Origin: Phycisphaera sp.
GTDB taxonomy: Bacteria > Planctomycetota > Phycisphaerae > Phycisphaerales > Zrk34
Assembly: GCA_016125285.1 (NCBI GenBank)
Contig: WGMA01000042.1
Span: forward strand, 1 to 64,000
Reading direction: 5' to 3'
Length of the DNA: 64,000 nt
Notes under the pieces: generated by a model
Told to the model about the DNA's origin: nothing
Seen by the model: only the letters and a program-made list of their open reading frames with translations
Databases searched by the model: none
Part shown: in pieces, positions 7,831-15,940 of the stretch
How the letters are laid out: each line of letters opens with the position of its first letter
Position numbering within the stretch: the stretch's first letter is position 1
Made by a program: the position numbers and the translations under genes

Positions 7831-8988
7831 ATGCCGCGTCAAACAGGGACATATCGCACCAGCACGACGACCGGCGAGTCCGTGCAGGCCTTCGTGCCCC
7901 ATCCGCTTCCGCCCGCCAAGCCGGCGCTCGACCTTTCGGGTGACCTTGGAGCCAAGTGCTCCGACGCCCTGATGGCTCTGGCCCGTCTCGAAGTCGCCGC
8001 TCATCTGGTCCCGAGCGCGAGCTGGTTTCTGTACGGCTTCGTGCGGAAGGAAGCCGTCCTGACATCGCAGATCGAAGGCACACAAGCCACGCTGCGCGAC
8101 GTGTTGGAGTTTGAAGCGACCGATCATGCAGATCGTCCCGAAGATGTCGAGGAAGTCTGCAACTACGTCGACGCATTGAACTACGCGCGCCGGGAGATGG
8201 CCAAGCCCAAGGGCCTGCCCTTGAGCGCGCGACTGCTGTGCGAGGCGCACAAGCGCCTCATGAAAGGGGTGCGCGGCAGCAACAAGCAACCGGGCGCCGT
8301 CCGGAAGAGCCAGAACTGGATCGGCGGAACGCGCCCCGGCACCGCCCGCTTTGTCCCGCCGCCCCCGGAGGACGTGCCGGACGCGCTGACGGCGCTGGAA
8401 CGATGGATTCACAGCGATGACCCGTTGCCGCCGCTGATCAAGGTAGGGCTCGCCCATGTTCAATTCGAAACCATCCACCCGTTCCTCGACGGCAACGGCC
8501 GCATCGGCAGGCTGCTGATCGCGCTGCTCCTGGAACACTGGGGCATCCTGAAGTCGCCGCTGCTTTACCTGAGCCTGGCGTTCAAGCGCCACCAGCGCGA
8601 ATACTACGACCACCTGTCCGCCGTCCGCACCGATGGCGATTGGGAACAGTGGACCGACTTCTATCTCACCTGCGTTCGGGAGGCCGCCGAAGACGGCGTC
8701 GATGTCGCGCAACGACTGTTTGCGCTGCTCGGCAAGGATCGGCGGCACTTGACGGAAAGCCCCCGAGCGACGGTGGCCGCCATCCAATTGCTGGACATGC
8801 TCCCGGACCACCCGATGGTGACGGTGCCGCGAGCAAGCCGCATGCTCAAAAGCACCGCGCCCACCGCACGCAAAGCCATCGGCATCCTCGTGGAGGTAGG
8901 CGTTCTGCGTGAAACAACCGGCAAGCAGCGTGATCGGGTATTCGCGTACCACAAGTATCTCCAGGTGCTCACGGGCGATGAGCCGTGA
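7831..8988 (+). CDS. Fic-family AMP transferase with C-terminal winged helix
   Basis: This 385-residue protein has the full Fic catalytic motif HPFLDGNGRIGR (from residue 216), with the catalytic histidine and phosphate-binding loop intact. An N-terminal TSQIEG (from residue 78) matches the self-inhibitory motif [ST]xxxE[GN] of class II Fic enzymes, so activity should be autoinhibited. Residues 1-110 resemble the Fic N-terminal domain. About 300-375 form a helix-turn-helix segment (ATVAAIQLLDML ... VTVPRASRMLKSTAPTARKAI). Fic enzymes transfer AMP or other phosphate groups to protein side chains. In a prophage this could act in host control, defence or stress response. It stands alone behind its own palindrome-bearing promoter and converges with the methyltransferase gene six bases away. 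Confidence 0.92.
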   Translation: MPRQTGTYRTSTTTGESVQAFVPHPLPPAKPALDLSGDLGAKCSDALMALARLEVAAHLVPSASWFLYGFVRKEAVLTSQIEGTQATLRDVLEFEATDHADRPEDVEEVCNYVDALNYARREMAKPKGLPLSARLLCEAHKRLMKGVRGSNKQPGAVRKSQNWIGGTRPGTARFVPPPPEDVPDALTALERWIHSDDPLPPLIKVGLAHVQFETIHPFLDGNGRIGRLLIALLLEHWGILKSPLLYLSLAFKRHQREYYDHLSAVRTDGDWEQWTDFYLTCVREAAEDGVDVAQRLFALLGKDRRHLTESPRATVAAIQLLDMLPDHPMVTVPRASRMLKSTAPTARKAIGILVEVGVLRETTGKQRDRVFAYHKYLQVLTGDEP

Positions 8989-8994
8989 ATCGAT

Positions 8995-10317
8995 TCACTG
9001 CAAATTGCCAGCGGGTGACAATCCGGCGACGCGTTCAGCCTTCCGACCCGTGAACTTCTCCCACCTCTGCACGATCACATCGCAGTACAGCGCGTCGAGT
9101 TCCATCAGGTAGGCGTTGCGCCCGGTCTGCTCGGCGGCGATCAGCGTGCTGCCGCTGCCGCCGAACAGGTCCAGCACGTTCTCGCCGGCGAGTGATGAGT
9201 ACTGCAGGGCGCGGATCGCCAGCTCGACGGGCTTCTCCGTGAGGTGAACCATCGACTGCGGGTTGACCTTCTTCACCGACCAGACATCGGGCACGTTCGC
9301 CGGGCCGTAGAACTTGTGCGCGGCGCCTTCACGCCAGCCGTAGAAGCACCACTCGTGGTTGCCCATGAAGTCCTTGCGCGTCAGCACCGGGTGCTGCTTC
9401 ACCCAGATCAGGGCCTGCGAGAAGTACAGCTCGCATCGCTTGAGCACCGGCGGGTAGTTGGCGCAGTTCGCGTATCCGCCCCAGATGTAGAAGCCCCGGC
9501 CGGGTGCGAGCACGCGCGCGATGTTGCCGAACCAAGCGTCGAGCAGCTTGTCGAACGCCTCGTCGGTCACGAAGTCGTTGGCGAGCGGCCGGTCCTTGGC
9601 GCGGAGCTTCTTCTGCGTGGGCTTGGACTTCTCCGGGTGCCGTGCAAGGTCCATCGACTGGTGATGCGTAGTGGATTGGAAGGACGACAGCCCAGCGGCG
9701 ATCGCATTGTTGCTGCGCGGTTCGACCTTCACGTTGTACGGCGGATCGGTGTTGACCAGGTGAACGACCGCACCATCGAGTAGGCGGTCGACGTGCTCGG
9801 GGTTCGAGCTGTCCCCGCAGAGCAGGCGATGATTGCCGAGCACCCACAGGTCGCCCGGGCGCGTCGTCGCCTCGTCCGGTGGCGCCGGCACATCGTCGGG
9901 ATCGGTCAAACCCTGCTCGACGTCGCCGGACATCAGGCGCGTCAATTCCTCGGCATCGAAGCCGAGCAGGCCCAGGTCGTAGTCCATCTCACGCAGCGCC
10001 GACAGCTCGATCGGCAGCAGCTCGTAATCCCACTCGGCGATGCTGGCCGTCTGGTTGTCGGCGATGCGGTACGCCTTGATCTGCGCCGGGGTCAGGTCCG
10101 TGGCGACATGCACCGGCGCCTTCGCCAGCCCCAGCTTCTGCGCCGCCTTGTAGCGCGTGTGCCCGACGATGATCGCGCCTTCGGTATCCACCACGATGGG
10201 CTGGCGGAATCCGAACTCGCGCAGCGACGCGGCGACGGCGTCCACCGCCTCATCGTTCTGTCGCGGATTGCCGGGGTAGGGTTTGATCTGGTCCAGGGGA
10301 CGGAGTTCGATCTTCAT
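8995..10317 (-). CDS. ParB-like nuclease domain fused to beta-type DNA methyltransferase
   Basis: This 440-residue protein has ParB/Srx-like residues 1-100 (IKPYPGNPRQND, GFRQPIVVD, IIVGHTRYKAAQKLG, AYRIADNQTA). Residues 155-430 form an N4/N6 amino-DNA methyltransferase. The catalytic DPPY (in NTDPPYNV) precedes the AdoMet loop VLDLFGGSGST, which is the beta arrangement. Such fusions are frequent in phages and usually methylate phage or host DNA without a partner endonuclease. CAGGAG lies before ATG 10317. It follows the hairpin array on the same strand as the replication genes. Target sequence cannot be told from the protein. Confidence 0.9.
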   Translation of the reverse strand: MKIELRPLDQIKPYPGNPRQNDEAVDAVAASLREFGFRQPIVVDTEGAIIVGHTRYKAAQKLGLAKAPVHVATDLTPAQIKAYRIADNQTASIAEWDYELLPIELSALREMDYDLGLLGFDAEELTRLMSGDVEQGLTDPDDVPAPPDEATTRPGDLWVLGNHRLLCGDSSNPEHVDRLLDGAVVHLVNTDPPYNVKVEPRSNNAIAAGLSSFQSTTHHQSMDLARHPEKSKPTQKKLRAKDRPLANDFVTDEAFDKLLDAWFGNIARVLAPGRGFYIWGGYANCANYPPVLKRCELYFSQALIWVKQHPVLTRKDFMGNHEWCFYGWREGAAHKFYGPANVPDVWSVKKVNPQSMVHLTEKPVELAIRALQYSSLAGENVLDLFGGSGSTLIAAEQTGRNAYLMELDALYCDVIVQRWEKFTGRKAERVAGLSPAGNLQ

Positions 10318-10581
10318 GGGAAGCTCCTGAGGGGATGTTTTTCACGAAAGAAAGTCAGTCGAACATGGCGACCGTTCCCGCCGCCATCTCCGGCCCGATC
10401 CGGCCGGGAAGGAACCATCGCCGCCGAGTTATCCACTGCCAGACTGGCAGATTGTGGGTATCTCGAACTTTCGCCCACGTTGGGCCGTGTCGCGCCGGTC
10501 GCGGGGTGGTACGGTTGGCCAAGGCAGGTCCAGGGTTCGCCACGTGGGCCAACGTGGGCGAACCGTCGGCAAGGTGCCGCC
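10318..10581. other. Non-coding space with a further inverted repeat
   Basis: No convincing gene lies here. Around 10531-10566 GGTTCGCC and GGGCGAACC bracket an imperfect inverted repeat. A related TTCGCCCACGTTGG occurs near 10469-10482. The stretch continues into the hairpin array to its right. Confidence 0.5.
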
Positions 10582-10788
10582 CGATTCGTTTGGTGCGCCA
10601 AACGAATCGTCCTGATCGCGGGGCACGCCGGAGCTGGTCCGTTTCGTTTTGTGTGCGCCCCTTTAGGGGCGCACAAAACGAAACGAGACCCGGCGTGCGG
10701 CTTTCGTTTTGTGCGCTGCGGGCGGCGCACAAAACGAAACCACCAGCGATTTGTTTTGTGCGCACCAAACGATTCACAAAACGAAATC
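10582..10788. repeat. Array of four related hairpins downstream of the primase gene
   Basis: Hairpin 1 (10582-10609) has perfect 12-base arms CGATTCGTTTGG and CCAAACGAATCG. Hairpin 2 (10641-10684) has arms starting GTTTCGTTTTGTG and ending CACAAAACGAAAC, with a GC-rich apex and a two-base bulge. It is embedded in a longer repeat (GCACGCCGG near 10623, CCGGCGTGC near 10690). Hairpin 3 (10702-10739) has perfect 15-base arms TTTCGTTTTGTGCGC and GCGCACAAAACGAAA. Hairpin 4 (10748-10788) has GATTTGTTTTGTG and CACAAAACGAAATC. All share CGTTTTGTG or CGTTTGG. The last ends one base from the primase stop codon. Possible roles are a replication origin, protein-binding sites or mRNA 3' structures. Confidence 0.85.
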
Positions 10789-12795
10789 TCATGACTCGTC
10801 CTCCTCGCCTTCGAGCGCCGTACCTGGGGCGCTTCCGGGGGTTCCGGGGCGCTGGTAGGTCGAGGGTTGGTTGCGCTTGCCCGTCCCGTGGCGCAGCACG
10901 AGCCCGTCGCTGTCCGCCGTACGAAGCAGGTTGTCCGCCGCCCACCTCGACAGGCCCGCGCGTATCGCCTTGCTGATGATGGCCGATCGCGTGGCCGGCT
11001 CGTCATCGACGAACGCTTCGACGAACGACTCGGGCGACCACTCGTCCTTCTTCTCGCTGCGTTTTCGCCCGCCATCCGATCGCAGTTGCGCCGGGTCCAG
11101 GTCGTCCGCGGGCGACCAGACGGGGAACGACCAGCGCAGGCAGCGCGGGGCAACCGGCGGCCACGATCGCACCGCGGCGTCGACTACGACGGCGTCGTCC
11201 TCCTCGTGCGGGCGCAAGACCATGTGCGTGTCGGTGGCGCGGCTCTGGCTGCCGGCGCCCGCGCCGACGTCGGTCACGCTCTTGGCCGACTGGTTGCCCT
11301 TGGTCGTGTGGTGGATCAGCACGAACGAGCAGCCCAACCGGTCCGCGTAGCGGTCGAGGTGGTTGTAGAGCGACGCCATCGTCCCGTTGTCGTTCTCATC
11401 CATGTCGCGCGGCATGAAGCGGTAGAAGGCGTCGAGGATGATCACCTTGAACCTGCCTGGCTCGAGCGATTGGAAGTACGCGCCGAGCGAGAACACGTCC
11501 TGCAGGTGCCCGCGGAGGTTCTGCACCCACACGCGGTCGGCGTAGGCGTCGACGGGTACTTGCCGCGCGACGGCGACCTTGGGGATGCGGTGGGCGCTGG
11601 TCTCGCCGTGCAGTTCGTTGTCGAGGATCAGCACGTCGCCGCGCTCGCAGCGGAACTGACCGAGCCAGTCGCGGCCCGTGGCCACCGAGATCGCCAGGTC
11701 GGTGACGAGCCACGACTTGCCCGTCTTGGGGCTGGCGATCAGGTTCATCGTCTCGCCCTCGCGCAGCAGGCCGTGGATGACCGGTCGTCGCAGCGCGGGG
11801 AACTCGGCGACGAGGGCGCGCACCGTCAGCGGCTCGAGCTGCGGTTGCGGCGCTGCGGGCGGACCGGTTGCCGACCCACCGAGGGATGTCGTGGGAGGCG
11901 ACGAGCCGTAGCCCTGAGATCGCAGCGCCGAGGCGGCGCGCGTGTAGTCGCCGCCGTGTTCGAGATGCGCGTACACGGCGAACGGCGAGTAGGCCCGGTT
12001 GGGCTCGAAGGGCGCGGCGTTGGCGCTGAAGACGTAGAACACACCGTCCTTGAGCGTGCCGCTCCATCCGTGGGATTTGCCGGGCCGGCGCCAGTACTCG
12101 TTCTCGCCGCCGCGCACGCACGACCAGCCGCAGCGCTCGAGGACAGCACGAACGTCGCCGCGTGTGTTGAAGTCATCGCCGGGCCTGACGGCCGTCTCGC
12201 CCAGCGGAGTGGAATGCACCCCGTGGTTCGGTCCGTCGATCGCCGGCGGCACAAACTCATTCAGTTCCCATGCCGCCTGGAGCAGCGTGTCGCGTTCGGC
12301 CTCGGTGAGCACGGGCAAGTCGCACAGGTCGCCCTGGATCAGTTCATAACCGGAGGTCGGCGCGCACAGGAACAGACCGCCTTCGCCCCGGGTCTCGATG
12401 AGCGTGACGACCTTCTGGCCGTCGTGGCGCTGGGCGAGCTTGAGGTTACCGCAGATCTCCGCTTCGCTGCGGTAGATGACGTGGTAGCCGCCCGAGGGCG
12501 TTTGCTCGACGACCAGTCTGTCGCGCAGCTCCGGCGGTATACGGTCCCACCATGCCGCGAAGAGTTCGCCGGCAGCGTCGAAGTCGATGATCTCGGTGTT
12601 CAGTGATGCGCGGCCACAGAGAACACACAGCGCGTCATGATTGTTAGCGAACCACGCCGACACCTCATCCGCCGTGGGCGGACGATCCCTGTACTGCTTC
12701 CACGAACCGACCGCCGGGCGCTTCTCAGCGCGTCGCGCGGGCAGCACGGCCAGGCCGGCTTGCTGGTACAGGATTGCGGTGTCGCGCAGGTGCAT
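10789..12795 (-). CDS. Bifunctional primase-polymerase / RepA-type helicase
   Basis: This 668-residue phage replication protein combines two activities. Residues 1-200 form a prim-pol domain (LPARRAEKRPAVGSWKQYRD, IIDFDAAGE with the acidic pair, TPSGGYHVIYR). Residues 330-560 form a RecA-like ATPase of the AAA_25/RepA type: Walker A ASPKTGKS, Walker B FKVIILDAFY, and the sensor segment CSFVLIHHTTKGN. A winged-helix-like tail follows. It would make primers and unwind the phage genome. The start codon overlaps the helicase operon closely: its GAGGAG lies at the stop of the upstream gene. The hairpin array begins right after its stop codon. Confidence 0.9.
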   Translation of the reverse strand: MHLRDTAILYQQAGLAVLPARRAEKRPAVGSWKQYRDRPPTADEVSAWFANNHDALCVLCGRASLNTEIIDFDAAGELFAAWWDRIPPELRDRLVVEQTPSGGYHVIYRSEAEICGNLKLAQRHDGQKVVTLIETRGEGGLFLCAPTSGYELIQGDLCDLPVLTEAERDTLLQAAWELNEFVPPAIDGPNHGVHSTPLGETAVRPGDDFNTRGDVRAVLERCGWSCVRGGENEYWRRPGKSHGWSGTLKDGVFYVFSANAAPFEPNRAYSPFAVYAHLEHGGDYTRAASALRSQGYGSSPPTTSLGGSATGPPAAPQPQLEPLTVRALVAEFPALRRPVIHGLLREGETMNLIASPKTGKSWLVTDLAISVATGRDWLGQFRCERGDVLILDNELHGETSAHRIPKVAVARQVPVDAYADRVWVQNLRGHLQDVFSLGAYFQSLEPGRFKVIILDAFYRFMPRDMDENDNGTMASLYNHLDRYADRLGCSFVLIHHTTKGNQSAKSVTDVGAGAGSQSRATDTHMVLRPHEEDDAVVVDAAVRSWPPVAPRCLRWSFPVWSPADDLDPAQLRSDGGRKRSEKKDEWSPESFVEAFVDDEPATRSAIISKAIRAGLSRWAADNLLRTADSDGLVLRHGTGKRNQPSTYQRPGTPGSAPGTALEGEEDES

Positions 12796-12814
12796 GCGTC
12801 GGGTAGTTCGCTCC

Positions 12815-14539
12815 TCAGAAGGGGATGTCGTCGTCGGCCGGGGCGTACTCCGGCACGTTCTCGTTCACGGAAACGCTCAGGTCGGCGGGGTCCGGCTTGG
12901 CGCCCAACTCGCAGTCCACGATGCGGTCGTACTTCTCGCCGGCCACGGAGCGCACCGTGATCGACAGCACGTCGGCCAGGGCGCCGGCGTTGGCCAGTTC
13001 CACCGCCTCGTCGACGTTGCTCGGAACCGCAAGGCACGAGCGCAATCGCCACCACGCATCGGCTTTCTGCCGGGCGTAGCCGTCGTGCTCAAGACAAATC
13101 CATTCGGACTTGTATTCGCTGAATCCGACCTCATAGTCGACGCGCATCGAGCGGGGCGCATCCGGCGGCGCGTCGCGCTTGACGTGGACGCTGTAGTAGA
13201 CGCGCCGCACCTCGTACTCGGTGATCGTGACCTCGCCCGTCAGAATCCCCGCCGCGCCGGCCTCTGCTTCATGCTTGCGTCGTTCGGGCGGCGGGAATAC
13301 GTGACCGCATTCGGGGCACGTGGCGTAACCCGTGGCGATCAGCGCCTGGCACTGCGGGCATTCCTTCGCCGGCGCCTGCCCGGTTCCTCGAGCGTCGGGT
13401 GCGGCGATGTGGATCGCATCGACCGGACCGTGGCGCATCACGTTGCCGCCGAAGTCGAGCACGAGACAGTCGGCCTTGCCCTCGCACAGTCGGAAGCCCC
13501 GCCCGACCATCTGGTAGTAGAGCCCCGGCGACATCGTCGGGCGCAGCAGCGCCACGCAATCAACATTCGGCGCGTCAAACCCTGTGGTCAACACGTTGAC
13601 GTTGACCAGGTACTTGAGCGCGCCCTCACGGAAGCGGCGGATCAACTGGTCCCGGTAGAGCGTTGGCGTCTGCCCGTCGATGAATCCGCACTCGCCGGTG
13701 AAGATGCGCTCGATGGCCTTGGCTACGTGCTTGCCGTGCTCGACGCCCGAAGCGAACACCAGGCATGCTTTTCGATCCTGCGTGGCCTCGATGATCTCGC
13801 GGCATGCCGAATGGACAAGGGCATCATCGTCCATCAGCGCCTCAACCTCGTCGGCGACGAACTCGCCGGCGCGCACGTGCAGCCCCTGAAAGTCAGGCTT
13901 GTATCGGCCGCCCTTGGTCTTCAGCGGAGACAGGAAGCCGTCGCGGATCAACTCGCGCACGCCGATCTCGTAGCAGACGGCGTTGAGGATGCCCTCCGGG
14001 GCGGGCGCACAAATCGGTCCCGACGCCATGCGGAACGGCGTCGCCGTCAAGCCGATCACGCGCAGGTGCGGGTTGATCGCATGGGCGCCTTCGAGGAAGC
14101 GCCGATACATGCCGTCGCCGCCGGCACCCGGTGGAATCATGTGGGCTTCGTCGACGATGACCAGATCGAAATGCCCGAGTTCGTCGGGTCGCTGATACAC
14201 AGACTGAATGCCTGCGATGATCACCGGGTGCGACGTGTCCCGGCGCTTGAGGCCCGCGGAGTACACGCCGACGTGGATGTCGGGGCAGACCTGGTCGAGC
14301 TTGTCGCAGGCCTGCTCGAGCAGTTCCTTCACGTGGGCCAGGATCAAAACGCGCCCATCCCACTTCGTCACGGCGTCGGAGCAGATCGTGGCGATCACCG
14401 GCGTCTTGCCGCCGCCGGTCGGGATCACCACGCACGGGTTGTCGTCACGCTCTCGCAGGTGCCGATAGACCGACTCGACCGCCTCGCGTTGGTACGGGCG
14501 AAGCGTCATGGGCTCGTGGTTGGGCCGGAACAGACTCAC
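12815..14539 (-). CDS. Superfamily II DEAD/DEAH helicase with zinc ribbon
   Basis: This 574-residue helicase has motif I IPTGGGKT, motif II VIVDEAHM, motif III GLTATPFR, motif V VNVNVLTTGFDAPN and motif VI QMVGRGFRL. After the helicase core, at about residues 395-420, a CPQCQ...CPECG zinc ribbon is followed by a beta-rich C-terminal domain. Proteins of this type are common in phage replication modules and resemble the helicase part of type III restriction enzymes. No nuclease or methyltransferase partner lies beside it, so a replication or recombination role is more likely. Confidence 0.9.
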   Translation of the reverse strand: MSLFRPNHEPMTLRPYQREAVESVYRHLRERDDNPCVVIPTGGGKTPVIATICSDAVTKWDGRVLILAHVKELLEQACDKLDQVCPDIHVGVYSAGLKRRDTSHPVIIAGIQSVYQRPDELGHFDLVIVDEAHMIPPGAGGDGMYRRFLEGAHAINPHLRVIGLTATPFRMASGPICAPAPEGILNAVCYEIGVRELIRDGFLSPLKTKGGRYKPDFQGLHVRAGEFVADEVEALMDDDALVHSACREIIEATQDRKACLVFASGVEHGKHVAKAIERIFTGECGFIDGQTPTLYRDQLIRRFREGALKYLVNVNVLTTGFDAPNVDCVALLRPTMSPGLYYQMVGRGFRLCEGKADCLVLDFGGNVMRHGPVDAIHIAAPDARGTGQAPAKECPQCQALIATGYATCPECGHVFPPPERRKHEAEAGAAGILTGEVTITEYEVRRVYYSVHVKRDAPPDAPRSMRVDYEVGFSEYKSEWICLEHDGYARQKADAWWRLRSCLAVPSNVDEAVELANAGALADVLSITVRSVAGEKYDRIVDCELGAKPDPADLSVSVNENVPEYAPADDDIPF

Positions 14540-14793
14540 CGCGCCTCCTCAGAAACGCCCACCGCCTGGAGCAAGAGGTCACGGTGACCGTGCCGGCGAA
14601 GTAATCTGGCGCCGGTCGCGCGCAGCTCGGCCTCGGCGCGGTTGAACACATCCATCGCCTCCGCCAGCGACATCTCCCCGTGCCAGCGGCAAGGGTGCGA
14701 CTCGAACCAGTCGGCCACGGCGCAGTAGCGCAGCGCTGCGCCGAGCAACTCGCTCTGCGAGACCGCCGGGTTGTCCGTCATCGTGGATGCCAT
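14536..14793 (-). CDS. Small phage protein of unknown function
   Basis: This 85-residue helical protein has a stop overlapping the helicase start by four bases (ATGA), indicating translational coupling. It has one Cys-rich short stretch (RYCAVADWFESHPCRW) and a helix MSLAEAMDVFNRAEAELR. No family is recognised. The overlap and strand place it in the replication operon. Confidence 0.65.
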   Translation of the reverse strand: MASTMTDNPAVSQSELLGAALRYCAVADWFESHPCRWHGEMSLAEAMDVFNRAEAELRATGARLLRRHGHRDLLLQAVGVSEEAR

Positions 14794-14811
14794 TGGCGCT
14801 CCATGAGGCGA

Positions 14812-15213
14812 TCAGTTGCTGTGGGTCAGCGCCGTTCCGCACAGCGGGCAACACACCAGCGGCAGCGCGTACAAACGCGCCGTGACCCGACCGCTGGGAA
14901 GTGGCTCTTGTCGTCTCGTGATCAGCAGATCGATCAGACCGTCGTCGTCGTAGACGCCGGCGTGTTCGAGCGCGTCGAGCACGGGCTTTTGGATGTTGTC
15001 GAGATCGCGCCGTCGCCGATCGGGCGGGAACGCATCCATGCACAGTGCAACGCGCCCGCCCGATGGTGGCTTACGCGGGCCGCCTCCGCCGGCCAGGAGG
15101 GCGCAGACGCTCGTTCGGAACGCCCGGCCCTCCCGGCTGATCACCATCCGCCCGCGCCACATCCGCCAGTAGTGGTTGATCGACGGCGGGTAGGGCAGCT
15201 CCAGTTCCAGCAT
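14812..15213 (-). CDS. RusA-like Holliday junction resolvase
   Basis: This 133-residue protein follows the RusA pattern. The N-terminal PYPPSINHYWR segment leads to DLDNIQKPVLDALEHAGVYDDDGLI, whose aspartates form the metal-binding active site. RusA enzymes cut four-way DNA junctions during phage recombination and packaging. The C-terminal CCPLCGTAL is an extra CxxC pair, and the second zinc-ligand pair is not evident. It lies in the recombination block with a RecE-like nuclease and a Sak4-like ATPase. Confidence 0.88.
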   Translation of the reverse strand: MLELELPYPPSINHYWRMWRGRMVISREGRAFRTSVCALLAGGGGPRKPPSGGRVALCMDAFPPDRRRRDLDNIQKPVLDALEHAGVYDDDGLIDLLITRRQEPLPSGRVTARLYALPLVCCPLCGTALTHSN

Positions 15214-15247
15214 CCGTGCCTCCGTAGGTGTCTCGAATCCGTCGAAA

Positions 15248-15336
15248 CGCCGGCCTGGGAATCGAACCCGGCGCGAAGAGTGCTTCGCGCGACCGGAGAG
15301 AAAGTCCGGTCAGGCATCCATGCCATCTGGCCGACG
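15248..15336 (-). tRNA. tRNA-like RNA with long variable arm, loop triplet TTC
   Basis: The minus strand folds into a cloverleaf. An acceptor of 8 pairs is formed by CGTCGGCC (from 15336) and GGCCGGCG (ending 15248). The D arm is GGCA-TGGA-TGCC, and the anticodon arm CCGGA-CTTTCTC-TCCGG lies inside a 7-pair stem. A perfect 8-pair variable arm is GCGCGAAG-CACT-CTTCGCGC. The T loop is canonical, GGG-TTCGATT-CCC. Odd points: the usual T8 is missing, base 37 is T rather than a purine, one C-A mismatch lies in the T stem, and CCA is not encoded. A long variable arm belongs to Ser, Leu, Tyr or Sec tRNAs, but TTC would read Glu codons. It may be an unusual phage tRNA or a tRNA mimic. Confidence 0.45.
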
Positions 15337-15339
15337 GGT

Positions 15340-15470
15340 TGTGCGGAGCGCGTCCATCCGCAGACTCCTGGATGGTTGCGGGAACGTACTGAGCCCATTT
15401 GGGTTTTCAGCCGGAGGCCCACGTTTTCGTTGCCGCGTGATCGCGCCGACTGTCGCACGCGCTCCGCACA
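15340..15470. repeat. Perfect 14-base inverted repeat enclosing about 100 bases
   Basis: TGTGCGGAGCGCGT (15340-15353) and ACGCGCTCCGCACA (15457-15470) are exact reverse complements with 103 bases between. They lie in the non-coding gap beside the tRNA-like RNA, just after the DUF669 gene. The pair could close a structured RNA or be a 3' stem of the upstream mRNA. Confidence 0.6.
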
Positions 15471-15478
15471 GGTCCGTG

Positions 15479-15937
15479 TCATCGCCGCCAGGGCGGTGTG
15501 GCGCTCGTCGCCTGCGCCGGCTGAGCGCTGCCGGCGGCGGCGGCGCGCTTCGCGTAGCCGCGCACCTCGTTGGTCATGTCCCCGGTGTCCTGGCGCTTCT
15601 TGAGCTTGACGGTGATGACCAGCGGGATGTTGTGCAGCTCGACGCTGTCGCCCGGCGTCATGACACCGACGGCGCGGCAGATGGACGACAGCTCCTGCCG
15701 CGCGATCTGCACCGTGGTGGCGTTGGCGTTGTGCAGGTTGAGACGCGCCCACACGTAGCGCCCCTTATAGGGGCCGTCGAGCATCTGGAACGTCAGCTGC
15801 AGGTACTGCCCGCCGCCGTTCTTGGTCGGTTTCATCTCCGACTCGGTAATCACCGCCAGGTACTTGCCTGCGGGGATCGGCTCGAACTCCTGAGATGGTT
15901 CGACCTGTGCCGCGTTGAATCCGTTGAGGTTGGCCAT
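15479..15937 (-). CDS. DUF669-type phage protein, probable single-strand DNA-binding partner
   Basis: This 152-residue protein has the DUF669 layout: FEPIPAGKYLAVITESEMKP at residues 18-37, the GGGQYLQLTFQMLDGPYKGR core, then the WARLNLHN strand. A flexible Ala/Gln tail ends in PPWRR. DUF669 proteins accompany phage recombinases, and the acidic-aromatic or PPW tail recalls single-strand-binding proteins; that function is inference. It is followed upstream by the Sak4-like ATPase with three bases between, a conserved pairing. Confidence 0.75.
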   Translation of the reverse strand: MANLNGFNAAQVEPSQEFEPIPAGKYLAVITESEMKPTKNGGGQYLQLTFQMLDGPYKGRYVWARLNLHNANATTVQIARQELSSICRAVGVMTPGDSVELHNIPLVITVKLKKRQDTGDMTNEVRGYAKRAAAAGSAQPAQATSATPPWRR

Positions 15938-15940
15938 AGA

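Noticed and set aside
5860-8952. A minus-strand frame of about 1,000 codons opposite the small genes and Fic
   Set aside because: The plus-strand genes each have good ribosome sites and, for Fic, a complete catalytic motif; the long frame has no recognisable domain.
12815-14539. Type III restriction enzyme subunit
   Set aside because: Helicase motifs are present, but there is no endonuclease motif or adjacent modification subunit; the operon is a phage replication block.
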